Assembly (NCBI RefSeq): GCF_036077095.1
Contig: NZ_CP107960.1
Location: 8,875,049-8,939,048 of the forward strand
Length of the DNA stretch: 64,000 nucleotides
Reading direction: 5' to 3'
Source: Streptomyces sp. NBC_00376
GTDB taxonomy: Bacteria > Actinomycetota > Actinomycetes > Streptomycetales > Streptomycetaceae
Program-made: the position numbers and the translations under genes
Shown here: one piece after another, positions 9,638-17,187 of the stretch
Layout: the number at the start of each line of letters is the position of its first letter
Position numbering within the stretch: position 1 is the stretch's first letter
The notes under the pieces: model-generated
What the model was told of the DNA's origin: nothing
Seen by the model: the letters and a program-made list of their open reading frames with translations, nothing else
The model's database searches: none

Positions 9638-10126
9638 TCACGTGTCCGTCGGCGACGGTGCGCCGGGGGAGTCTGCCGCGGAGCGCTGGGGGACGCCACC
9701 GATGCGGACCGCGCGGGCGCTGTCGGGAGGGACGGGCCGGCTGCAGGCGTCGCAGACGGTGCGCGGATGGAGGACCGCGCCGCAGTCGTGCCGGAACACC
9801 GTCGGGGCCTCTCCCTCGGTCACGTAGTGGTCGCCCCACTCCTTGAGGGCGAGCAGGACCGGGTGCAGCGCGAGTCCGGCCTCGGTCAGCGTGTACTCGT
9901 AGCGCGGCGGGTGGGCCTGGTAGAGCTCCTTGGCCAGGACGCCGTTCTCCACGAGCTTCTTCAGCCGGGCGGTGAGGATGTCCCGGCTGGCGCCGGTGTT
10001 CGCGGCGATCCGGTCGAAGCGGCGCACCCCGAAGAACACCTCCCGCAGCGCGAGCAGGCTCCAGCGCTCGCCGATGACGGCGAGCGAGTTCGCGATGGAA
10101 CAGGGGCGCGGGTGGGCGACGGTCAT
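9638..10126 (-). CDS. HxlR-family winged-helix transcriptional regulator
   Basis: 162 residues. 'CSIANSLAVIGERWSLLALREVFFGVRRFDRI' and 'NTGASRDILTARLKKLVENGVL' form the HxlR winged helix, and 'PRYEYTLTEAGLALHPVLLALKEWGDHY' is the family's hallmark end of the domain. A Cys-containing tail (DCGAVLHPRTVCDACSRPV) may bind a metal or sense redox state or thiols. I set the start at the ATG at 10126 because GGAGG lies 8-12 bases upstream; the open frame runs further but is low-complexity. It is divergent from the thioesterase/MFS pair, with TTGGAAAA/TTTTCCAA elements between, so it probably represses that unit. Confidence 0.9.
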   Translation of the reverse strand: MTVAHPRPCSIANSLAVIGERWSLLALREVFFGVRRFDRIAANTGASRDILTARLKKLVENGVLAKELYQAHPPRYEYTLTEAGLALHPVLLALKEWGDHYVTEGEAPTVFRHDCGAVLHPRTVCDACSRPVPPDSARAVRIGGVPQRSAADSPGAPSPTDT

Positions 10127-10300
10127 GGGTGTGGACCTCCGGGGAGTGGGCGCCGTGCCGGGGCGGCACGGCGCATGCGGGCGTCGCTCCGGGTGCGGAG
10201 CTCGTCGGCCGCCGGGAGGTTCCGGGCTCACCTGCCGCCCCGCAGTACGTCGTCCATCGTCTGCCTCCCGGGCCGGTTGACCTCTCATCCTAGACCAGTG

Positions 10301-10404
10301 GGTTGGAAAAAAAGACCCATGAGGCGGAGCCTGGGGGCGGTCCGGATCAGAGTGCATTTGTTTTTCAAACTAACTCCCTTATAGTGAGTCCTGTTTTCCA
10401 ACTA
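10301..10404. promoter_or_regulatory. Divergent promoter with inverted TTGGAAAA / TTTTCCAA elements
   Basis: The A/T-rich gap between the HxlR gene and the thioesterase gene contains GGTTGGAAAA (10301-10310), TTTTTCAAAC (10361-10370) and GTTTTCCAAC (10393-10402). The first and last are inverted copies of each other. HxlR proteins bind paired GTTTTCAA-like half sites, so this is the likely operator. The stretch CCCTTATAGTG between the two right-hand elements could supply a -10 region. Confidence 0.6.
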
Positions 10405-10449
10405 TCTGGCTCGGGCATTCCTCGGGCCCGACCGAACGAGGAGACCGGA

Positions 10450-11697
10450 ATGAGGACTTCACCACCCGGCAGCACGTCTGTCACCGATGAGGCGGTGGCC
10501 CGGATCGACCCCCTGTGGAGGTCCTGGGCGGGCGCGCACGGGGGGCATGTCGCAGCGGCGGCGCTCACCGCCATGCGGGAACAGGGCGTCGGGCAAGGCC
10601 GCCCGCTCCGCGCCCTGACCGCGCACTTCCTCGCCCCTGTCGAGACCCGTCCGCTCGGCCTGTCCCTGACCGGACCCCGTAGGGGACGTCGGGCCTCCAC
10701 CTGTCTCTTCACGGCCCATCAGGACGGAGCCGCGGTGCTCGCGGGGTCGGCGCTGTTTGGCTCCGGCCACCCGGGGCCCGGCTATGACGGGCGGGCCTTC
10801 CCCCAGGTACCGGGTCCGGCCGACTGCGTGCCCCTCGACCTGCCCGGCGGATTCGTGGCCTTCGCCCAGCAGGTGGAAGTGCGACCCGCCACCGAGGCGC
10901 TGCCCCTCGCCGGGGGCGAGCTGGCCGAGCTGGTGGCCTGGGTGCGATTCACCGACGGGCGGCCGCTGGACGAGGCCGCGGTCGTCACCCTCACCGATGT
11001 CCTCCCGCCCGCCCTGTTCGCGTGCTGGCGCACCCCGCGTCCGGTGCCGACCGCCGAGCTGACCATCCACTTCGCCGACACGCCGGCCTCCGAGGTACTC
11101 ACGGACCGGGCCCTCGTCCGGATCCGTACCGAACAGGCCGGCGGCGGCTGGGCGGTCGACGACAGCGAGGTGTGGTCGGCCGACGGCCGACTGCTGGCCC
11201 TCGCCCGGCAGGCCCGCGTCGTCCAGGACGCCCCCCCCGGAGAACGCCCCCTCGCCCTCGGCAGCCCCCCGGGAGACCTCGTGAACACCGGCGGAGCCAT
11301 CGCGCTCGTCACCGAAGCAGGCCGCGGACCGGGCCGCGCCGTCGCCCCCGTCCCCGGAAGGAACGGTGGCGGGGCCCCGGCCGACGTACTCCCCGTGCTC
11401 TCCCGGCACACGCTGCCGCAGACCGGCTCGTACGGCACCTTTGAGTCGGCGGCCCGGCCGATGACCAACGCGGTGCGCGAGGAGCTGCGTGCGCAGGGCA
11501 CCCGCACCGTCGCCGTGTACCCGGAGTTCATCGACACCGACATGGCCGCCCACGTCGACCGGGCCGGGATCATCCCTGCCGACGTGGTCGACCAGGTCCT
11601 CGACGCCGTCGAGGCCGCCCGCGAGGAACTCCTCGCCGACGACGTCCCCCGCCAGGCCGGGGCCATGCTGTCCGGAGGAGCGAACCATGACCACTGA
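10450..11697 (+). CDS. Acyl-CoA thioesterase-like protein fused in frame to a deleted short-chain dehydrogenase
   Basis: 415 residues. The first about 280 (HGGHVAAAALTAMRE, RPLRALTAHFLAPVETRPL, 'ELTIHFADTP', 'SEVWSADGRLLALARQARVV') are a double-hotdog TesB-like thioesterase. From about residue 284 the frame continues into pieces of an SDR: 'GAIALVTEAGRGPGRAVA' resembles the TGxxxGxG nucleotide loop, and 'LPQTGSYGTFESAARPMTNA' corresponds to the Tyr-Lys active-site helix with the Lys lost. Then comes 'VAVYPEFIDTDMA'. About 100 residues that belong between the two SDR pieces are absent. GAGGAG precedes the ATG. The end overlaps the start of the MFS gene by 11 bases. Confidence 0.75.
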   Translation: MRTSPPGSTSVTDEAVARIDPLWRSWAGAHGGHVAAAALTAMREQGVGQGRPLRALTAHFLAPVETRPLGLSLTGPRRGRRASTCLFTAHQDGAAVLAGSALFGSGHPGPGYDGRAFPQVPGPADCVPLDLPGGFVAFAQQVEVRPATEALPLAGGELAELVAWVRFTDGRPLDEAAVVTLTDVLPPALFACWRTPRPVPTAELTIHFADTPASEVLTDRALVRIRTEQAGGGWAVDDSEVWSADGRLLALARQARVVQDAPPGERPLALGSPPGDLVNTGGAIALVTEAGRGPGRAVAPVPGRNGGGAPADVLPVLSRHTLPQTGSYGTFESAARPMTNAVREELRAQGTRTVAVYPEFIDTDMAAHVDRAGIIPADVVDQVLDAVEAAREELLADDVPRQAGAMLSGGANHDH

Positions 11698-13132
11698 GCT
11701 GCGTGACACAACGGCCGAGGAGCGCGACGACGCCCGCGGCAACCGCCCCGGGCCGGTCCTCGTCGCCGCGTGCCTGGGACTGTTCACGGTGTTCCTCCAG
11801 ACCACCCAGACCATCGGCACGCTCGGCGCCGTCCAGGCCGATCTGCGCCTCGCCCCGGCCGACATGGTGTGGGTGCCGAGCATGTACACCCTGGTCGTGG
11901 CATCCTGCGTACTCGGCGCGGGCGCCCTGGCCGACCGGTGGGGTCGCAAGCGCGTCTTCCTGACCGGGACCGCGGCGATGGCCGCAGGCGCTCTGGTTCT
12001 GGTCCTCGCCGACAACCTGGCCACCCTCCTCGTCGGCCAGGCGATCGCCGGTCTGGGCGGTGCCCTGATCACCCCCAGCTCTCTCGCGCTGATCACCCAC
12101 GCCGTCCGCGACCCGCGCCGCCGTGCCGGGGCGATCGCCGCATGGGCGGCCACCTCCGGGCTGGGCCTGGCCGTCGGCCCCCTTGTCGCGGGCCTCGCAC
12201 TGCGCTGGTGGACCTGGCACGCGGCCTTCTGGCTCAACCTCGTCATGGCGGGCCTCGCAGCGATCGTCGCGCTCGGCCGGGTCGCCGAGTCCCGCAATCC
12301 GGCCCAGCGCCTGGACTGGGCGGGACAGTTCACCGCGATCGCAGGTCTCGCGCTCCTGGTCTTCTGGCTGATCGACGGCGGTCACCACGGCTACGGCTCC
12401 GCACGGGCCCTGGCCGCCGTTGTGGCAGCGGTCCTTCTGCTGGCCGCCTTCGCTCTGGTAGAACTGCGCCGTACCGCCCCCATGGTCGACCTGCGGCTGA
12501 TGCGTGATCCCTCCTACAGCGTCTCCCTCCTGCTGGCCGGGACCGTCCTGTTCGGCTTCGTCGGCCTCAGCCTTCTCCAAGTGCTGTGGCTGCAGCGGGT
12601 ACGGGGCCTGACCGCCCTGCAGGTGGGCGTTCAACTTCTTGCGGAATTCGGTGCGTTCATCGCCGCCTCGGTCCTGGCTGGCATACTGGTGCGTCGGCTC
12701 GGGCCGCGCGTCCTGATCACGGCGGGCCTGCTGTTCGCGGCCGTCGGCGCCGTCCTCTTCGCGCAGGTCGGACCGGGCACCGCGTTCGCCGGGTACGCCG
12801 CTGCGTTTGTCCTGTTCGGCTTCGGCTGCGGTCTCGCCAACGCCCCGTCCACCGCCCTCGCCGTCGGCCACGTCCCACCGGGCCGCGAGGGCGAGGCGGG
12901 CGGCACCGTCAACGCCGCCCGTCAGATCGGCGCCGTCCTCGGCACCAGTATCCTCGGCACACTGGTCACCACCCGCTTCGAGGACCGCGTCGCCCACGTC
13001 CGCGACCCGCGCATCGCCTTCACCGACGCGGTCACCCACACCACCTGGGTCGCGGTCGCGGTCCTCGGCGCCGGCGCCGTATTGGCACTCGGACTGTCGG
13101 CCTGGTCCCGCCGCAGGGCAACCGCCGGGTGA
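11687..13132 (+). CDS. MFS drug transporter (DHA2, 14-helix type)
   Basis: 481 residues of strongly hydrophobic sequence with motif A between helices 2 and 3 (GALADRWGRKRVFLTG) and 'GGALITPSSLALITHAVRDPRRRAGAIAAW' before 'GLGLAVGPLVAGLAL', the antiporter motif C region of DHA2 exporters. The length fits 14 transmembrane helices. The start ATG has GGAGGAG 7 bases upstream and lies within the end of the thioesterase chimera, so the two are translationally coupled and probably both under HxlR control. Likely role: proton-driven efflux of a toxic compound at the cell membrane; the substrate cannot be read from sequence. Confidence 0.9.
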   Translation: MTTELRDTTAEERDDARGNRPGPVLVAACLGLFTVFLQTTQTIGTLGAVQADLRLAPADMVWVPSMYTLVVASCVLGAGALADRWGRKRVFLTGTAAMAAGALVLVLADNLATLLVGQAIAGLGGALITPSSLALITHAVRDPRRRAGAIAAWAATSGLGLAVGPLVAGLALRWWTWHAAFWLNLVMAGLAAIVALGRVAESRNPAQRLDWAGQFTAIAGLALLVFWLIDGGHHGYGSARALAAVVAAVLLLAAFALVELRRTAPMVDLRLMRDPSYSVSLLLAGTVLFGFVGLSLLQVLWLQRVRGLTALQVGVQLLAEFGAFIAASVLAGILVRRLGPRVLITAGLLFAAVGAVLFAQVGPGTAFAGYAAAFVLFGFGCGLANAPSTALAVGHVPPGREGEAGGTVNAARQIGAVLGTSILGTLVTTRFEDRVAHVRDPRIAFTDAVTHTTWVAVAVLGAGAVLALGLSAWSRRRATAG

Positions 13133-13183
13133 CCGGGGCGAACGAGGCAGGGCGGGAAGCTGAACGCCACCCGGGCCGACGAA

Positions 13184-13253
13184 CCTGAACCGCCTGCCCG
13201 CCTGTTTGCCCGCCTGCCCGTCCGGCGCGGTTCGCGAGGGCGGGCGGTTCAGG
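13184..13253. terminator. Inverted repeat downstream of the MFS gene
   Basis: CCTGAACCGCC (13184-13194) and GGCGGTTCAGG (13243-13253) are perfect inverted repeats around a GC-rich 48-base loop. They lie between the MFS gene and a convergent minus-strand remnant. A bidirectional terminator is plausible, but there is no T tract. Confidence 0.4.
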
Positions 13254-13269
13254 CGCGGGCGGGGCGGGT

Positions 13270-13386
13270 TCAGACCGGTTCGGGGGTGTCCTGCGGCGCC
13301 TCGCCGAACCGGGCCAGGGCCAGCGCGCCCGCCACCGCCACCACGAAGCCGACGACGGGCCGCGCCGTCGCCAGCAGTCGTGCCAC
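13270..13386 (-). pseudogene. C-terminal fragment of a membrane protein
   Basis: The minus-strand frame ending at 13270 gives a single hydrophobic helix (VVGFVVAVAGALALARF) followed by a short polar tail and stop. Upstream of about 13386 the frame runs into an IS3 orfA start in a different phase, so only the last about 38 codons remain. The family cannot be identified from this piece. Confidence 0.45.
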
Positions 13387-13468
13387 CCCGTCGGCACAAC
13401 CCGACAATCTCGGCCTTGAACTCCGGCGTGAATGAACGGCGAGGGCGGCGAGGCTTTTTCTTCCCCAT
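13386..13468 (-). pseudogene. IS3-family transposase OrfA, N-terminal fragment
   Basis: Starting at the ATG at 13468 the minus strand reads MGKKKPRRPRRSFTPEFKAE then IVGLCRRG, the opening of OrfA of IS3-group elements (the F-T-x-E-F-K helix). It stops matching after about 28 residues, where it abuts the membrane-protein tail. The upstream bases TGATCAACTGG could be the element's terminal repeat. Confidence 0.7.
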
Positions 13469-13544
13469 GCTCTCCATGAACAGAGCCGAGCCTGCCAGTT
13501 GATCATGCTGCCCCGCCGGGGATCCCCAAGATCCCCGACTGTGA

Positions 13545-13720
13545 GGATGAGGCGGCACCGCTCGAGGGTCTGACCCGATCCCCGATTGACGCTTCGGCTG
13601 TCCTCACTCTGAATCGTCGGCCTTCCGAGCGGTGCCAATGCGTGTACCGGCCGGAGATCGTGACCTCATAGAAGCTTGACCCAAGCGGTCCCATCACAGT
13701 CGTGTCCGTCTGCCGGCCAG
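13545..13720 (+). ncRNA. Predicted bridge RNA of IS110 element A
   Basis: Four segments occur in the canonical order. GATCCCCGA (13577-13585) equals the left target flank at 13530-13538. ACTCTGAA (13606-13613) is complementary to the right flank at 14844-14851. ATAGAAGCTT (13668-13677) equals the right end of the element at 14836-14845. TCACAG (13694-13699) is complementary to the left end at 13539-13544. A perfect 11-bp stem (GGCACCGCTCG at 13554-13564 with CGAGCGGTGCC at 13626-13636) encloses the two target segments. GGCCGG (13649-13654) with CCGGCC (13713-13718) encloses the two donor segments. Exact transcript ends are not known. Confidence 0.7.
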
Positions 13721-13764
13721 TGCGCGCGAACCCACTCGCCGCGCACGGAAGGAACCCGGCCACC

Positions 13765-14829
13765 ATGTCACAGCCGATCGAGGTGATCGGCGGGATCGAC
13801 ACCCACACCGATCTCCACCAGGCCGCCGTCATCGACACCATCGGCCGACACCTGGCCACCGAGGCGTTCCCCACAACGCCCACGGGCTACCGAGACCTGC
13901 TGGAATGGCTGCACTCCCACGGCCAAGTACTGGTCGTGGGCATGGAGGGCACAGGCTCCTTCGGTGCCGAACTTTCCCGCTATCTCCATACCAACCAGAT
14001 CACTGTCATCGAGGTGGACCGACCCGACCGTCGTGCTCGTCGCGCGGCTGGGAAGTCCGACCCCATTGATGCCTACGCCGCCGCCACCGCGGTACTCGCC
14101 GGCCGCGCCACAGGCACCCCGAAGCACCGCGATGGTGCGGTCGAGGCAATCCGCGGACTGCGCGTGGTACGCGCCAGCGCCGTCAAGGCCCGCACTCAGA
14201 CCATCAACCAGATCAAATCACTGATCATCACCGCGCCCGCTGCGGTACGCGAAGCACTGCGCTCGCTGACCACCACCGAGCTGGTCCGACGGCTCGCCGC
14301 CAGCCGTCCGGGCACCGACCTGGCTGCCCCGGCCACAGCCGTCAAACTGGCCCTCAAGCGTCTGGCCAAGCGCTACCGGCATTTGAGCGAGGAGATAGCA
14401 GACGCGGACGCCGACCTGCGCGTCCTGATCACTCGCACCGCCCCCGGCCTGCTCGCGCTGCCGGGCGTCGGGACCGAGACCGCCGGGCAGCTACTGGTCA
14501 CCGCCGGCGACAACCCCGACAGGCTCGCTTCAGAGGCCTCATTCGCCCACCTGTGCGCCGCCTCACCCGTGCCAGCCTCATCCGGGCGCACAGACCGCCA
14601 CCGACTCAACCGTGGTGGAGACCGCCAGGCCAACCGCGCGCTGCACACAATCGTGCTGGTCCGCATGCGTCACGACCCGCGCACCCGCGACTACGTCGCA
14701 CGACGCACCCTCGAAGGACTCAAGACGAAGGACATCTTCAGATGCCTCAAGCGCTTCGTCGCGCGAGAGGTCTACCGCCACCTCACCAGCGCATTCACCG
14801 GCGCACCCGGGCCGTCTCCTGCAGCTTGA
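13765..14829 (+). CDS. IS110-family transposase (RNA-guided recombinase type), element A
   Basis: 354 residues. The N-terminal RuvC-like DEDD domain opens with 'GGIDTHTDLHQAAVID' (first Asp), followed by 'VVGMEGTGSFGAEL' (Glu), 'VDRPDRRARRAAGKSDPIDA' (paired Asp) and a helical spacer. The C-terminal Tnp20 domain has 'LLALPGVGTETAGQLLVTAGD' (an HhH-like helix) and the region around 'CAASPVPASSGRTDRHRLNRGG' with the conserved serine nucleophile. The start is the ATG at 13765 (MSQPIEVIGG) with GGAAGG upstream rather than the ATG at 13702, which would run back through the guide-RNA region. The gene appears intact. Confidence 0.93.
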   Translation: MSQPIEVIGGIDTHTDLHQAAVIDTIGRHLATEAFPTTPTGYRDLLEWLHSHGQVLVVGMEGTGSFGAELSRYLHTNQITVIEVDRPDRRARRAAGKSDPIDAYAAATAVLAGRATGTPKHRDGAVEAIRGLRVVRASAVKARTQTINQIKSLIITAPAAVREALRSLTTTELVRRLAASRPGTDLAAPATAVKLALKRLAKRYRHLSEEIADADADLRVLITRTAPGLLALPGVGTETAGQLLVTAGDNPDRLASEASFAHLCAASPVPASSGRTDRHRLNRGGDRQANRALHTIVLVRMRHDPRTRDYVARRTLEGLKTKDIFRCLKRFVAREVYRHLTSAFTGAPGPSPAA

Positions 14830-14989
14830 CGATCTATAGAAGCTTCAGAGTCAAGCTCAGGAGCTGAGGAGGATCGGTCGGTCCACGCGAGCTGTGGTCG
14901 CACACATCTGGGCCGTTCTTGAGGGCCAAGACCGCAGACGAATTCGTCGAAGGCCGTCGCTCGTAGTGTCGGCGCCTCTTCGGCTCAGG

Positions 14990-15685
14990 TCACTCCCCCC
15001 GCGCCCGCATGCCCCGGGCGCGGGCGGCCTTTGATGCCGTATCGGACCCCAGGAGATCGAGGACTTCGCGGGCACGGACCGGCTGAGTGGAGGAGGCAAG
15101 TACGCCCCCGCTGAAGAGCGAGGTGATCGCGGTGTCGCCCGGCAGCGGTCCGACGACAACGACACCTGGCAGGTCCATCAGCTCGCTGTGCTGCTGAAAG
15201 GCCAGGTCGGCCTGTCCGGACGACAACAGGCTGCCGGCAGGCACACCTGGTGCTGCCTGAACAAGTCGGTCCCGAAGCGTGTCGGTGAGATCCAGCCTGC
15301 TGATCAGATCGATGAGTGCCGTCCCGCTCGGGCCTGTGGAGTAGGCGATCCTCTTCGCGGACAGGAGAGCGGCCCGCAGGTCGGATTCCGAGCCGAGTGC
15401 TGGAACCGGCGTTCCCTCCGGCACGGCGGTGACGACCTGGGAGATCCACAGCGGGCGCACCGTGTCCGCCAGGAGGTGCCCGTCCTTCCCCAGCGCAGCC
15501 AACGCTCCATCTGCGAGCACAAGAAGGTCGGCCTCAGCGCCTTCTCGTACTCGCCGTGCGGTCTCGACCCCGCCGGCGGCCTCGAATCGCACCGGAATGC
15601 CGTGGGCGAGTCGGATGTGCTCGGAAAGCTCGGCCAGTATCGGCCGCGTCGCCATCGAGGACAGCCCAGAGATCTCTCGGTTCAC
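14990..15685 (-). CDS. ModA-like substrate-binding protein without signal peptide
   Basis: 231 residues resembling the periplasmic-binding fold of molybdate-binding proteins: 'HGIPVRFEAAGGVETARRV', 'EADLLVLADGAL', 'RIAYSTGPSGTALIDLI' and 'GQADLAFQQHSELMDLPGVVVVGPLP' in family order. There is no signal peptide or lipobox, so a cytoplasmic sensor or enzyme-associated role is likelier than transport; no permease or ATPase genes are nearby. The start is GTG at 15685 with GGAGG 6-10 bases upstream. It is divergent from an IclR-family regulator with 75 bp between the starts, so that regulator probably controls it. Confidence 0.78.
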   Translation of the reverse strand: MNREISGLSSMATRPILAELSEHIRLAHGIPVRFEAAGGVETARRVREGAEADLLVLADGALAALGKDGHLLADTVRPLWISQVVTAVPEGTPVPALGSESDLRAALLSAKRIAYSTGPSGTALIDLISRLDLTDTLRDRLVQAAPGVPAGSLLSSGQADLAFQQHSELMDLPGVVVVGPLPGDTAITSLFSGGVLASSTQPVRAREVLDLLGSDTASKAARARGMRARGE

Positions 15686-15760
15686 ATAGCCTCCTTGGTG
15701 TGCGGCAGATGGTACGGCCCGCAGTCGGGCTGCTCAACGCCGGTCTGCGAGACTGGCCGC

Positions 15761-16528
15761 GTGAGTACAACCCAGATCTCGGCGGCAGGAAAAGTCCTCA
15801 AAGTCCTCTCGGCCTTCGACCGTGAGCACCCGTCGCAGACTCTGTCGGAGGTCGCTCAGCGTACGGGTCTGGCCCTGAGCACCACGCACAGGGTGGTCGC
15901 GGAGCTGGCGGGCTGGGGCGCGCTGGAACGCGGAGAGGACGGGGCGTGGCATGTCGGGCTGAGGCTCTGGGAGATCGCCTCGGGGTGCCCGCGCACTCAG
16001 ATTTTGCGTGATGTGGCACTGCCTTTCATGCAGGACCTCTATGAGGTGACCCACGAGAACATCCAGCTCGCGGTGCGCGAGGGCACAGAGCTCGTGTTCA
16101 TCGAACGGATCGCCGGGCATCGGTCGGTGGAACTGCTGACCATGGTCGGGACTCGTTTCCCGATCGCCTCCACCGGGATGGGCCGGGTGTTGCTGGCACA
16201 CGCACCGCAGGAGATCCAGGAGGAGGTCCTCGATTCGCCACTGCGGGCCTGGACCCCGCACACCGTCATCGACCCGAAGGCGCTGCGCACGCAGCTGGAC
16301 CGTATCCGCCGCGAACAGGTCTTCATCAGCGACCGGCAGCTCTCGGAGAGCACGGTCGCGGTTGCCGCGCCTGTACGGATCGGCCGGGCCGGGCCTGTCA
16401 GTGCCGCCCTGGGGATCGTGATCACAGCGCGTGGCGCGAGCCGTGCACGCAGGCTACGGGAGCCGCTTTTGAGGGCCACGCACGGGATCTCCGACGAGCT
16501 CGGCCGGCGTACCCGCGCGACTGCCTGA
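15761..16528 (+). CDS. IclR-family transcriptional regulator
   Basis: 255 residues. The N-terminal winged helix is 'KVLKVLSAFDREHPSQTLSEVAQRTGLALSTTHRVVAELAGWGAL'. The effector domain follows with 'TRFPIASTGMGRVLLAH', 'REQVFISDRQLSESTVAVAAPV' and 'LGIVITA', all typical of IclR. The start is GTG at 15761; the open frame extends upstream through the divergent gene but without coding character. It most likely regulates the adjacent ModA-like gene, and itself, from the shared 75-bp promoter. A strong hairpin follows the stop. Confidence 0.92.
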   Translation: MSTTQISAAGKVLKVLSAFDREHPSQTLSEVAQRTGLALSTTHRVVAELAGWGALERGEDGAWHVGLRLWEIASGCPRTQILRDVALPFMQDLYEVTHENIQLAVREGTELVFIERIAGHRSVELLTMVGTRFPIASTGMGRVLLAHAPQEIQEEVLDSPLRAWTPHTVIDPKALRTQLDRIRREQVFISDRQLSESTVAVAAPVRIGRAGPVSAALGIVITARGASRARRLREPLLRATHGISDELGRRTRATA

Positions 16529-16530
16529 GA

Positions 16531-16554
16531 TCCGTCAGGCTTCCGCCTGACGGA
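16531..16554 (+). terminator. Hairpin terminator after the IclR gene
   Basis: TCCGTCAGGC (16531-16540), loop TTCC, GCCTGACGGA (16545-16554): a perfect 10-bp stem three bases after the stop codon. It has no clear T tract, as is common in actinomycetes. Confidence 0.7.
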
Positions 16555-17187
16555 AACGCCGGCGACTGGCTGCGGCCGTGGGTGCCAACGTTCGAGGTGT
16601 TCGGAAGGCGCTGTCACGTTGTTGGGTGTGTGAGTGCCTGATGGTGTGTCGGGTGTGGTGGGGTCGGGTTCCGGCTCCGTGCTCAGGCCGTGGTGGGCCG
16701 GCTTGCAGCGCCGGTGATCTGGTCCCAGATGGCGAAGCGGGTGGTCATCTCGGTGCGGTATTCGGGGGCGGTCATCAGGTGGCGGCGTGGTCGGAAGTGG
16801 GGTGAGATGCCGCTGAACGCGGACAGGAACTGCTGGGCTCCGCCGACGCTACGGAAGCCTTTCATGGCGTGTTCGCGCTGGCGGGTGGGCTGGTGGCTGT
16901 TCTCCGCCCGGTTGTTGAGGCCCTTGTGGGCGCGGTGTTCTACGGAGGGCATGACCTCGCGGTGGGCCGCGCCGTAGGAGCGGAGCTTGTCGGTGACGAT
17001 CACCCTCGGCACCGAGCAGGTTCTCTTGAGCAGTTTGCGGAAGAAGCGCCGGGCCGCGGCCTTGTCCCGGCGGGACCGGACCAGGATGTCGAGCACGTTG
17101 CCGTCGGCGTCAACGGCCCGCCAGAGGTACTTCTGCTCTCCGTTGATCTTCACGAAGACCTCGTCCAGGTGCTTCCCAATGCCGATG

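Larger units (their letters stand above)
13539..14842 (+). mobile_element. IS110-family element A (complete, 1304 bp)
   Basis: I set the ends by matching guide segments in the 5' non-coding DNA to the element ends and flanks. The left end is CT at 13539-13540 followed by GTGAGGATGAGG. The right end is ...CTATAGAAG, followed by the second CT (core dinucleotide) at 14843-14844. The inferred empty site is ATCCCCGA-CT-TCAGAGTC. No terminal inverted repeats or target duplication beyond the CT are seen, as expected for IS110. It contains one transposase gene, a long 5' non-coding end (226 bp) and a very short 3' end (13 bp), the arrangement of the IS110 subgroup that encodes its guide RNA upstream. 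Confidence 0.75.

Noticed and set aside
13668..14845. The direct repeat ATAGAAGCTT at 13668 and 14836 looked like the two ends of IS110-A.
   Set aside because: The left copy is better explained as the donor guide within the bridge RNA. The true left end is at 13539, supported by three other guide matches and by the same spacing in element B.
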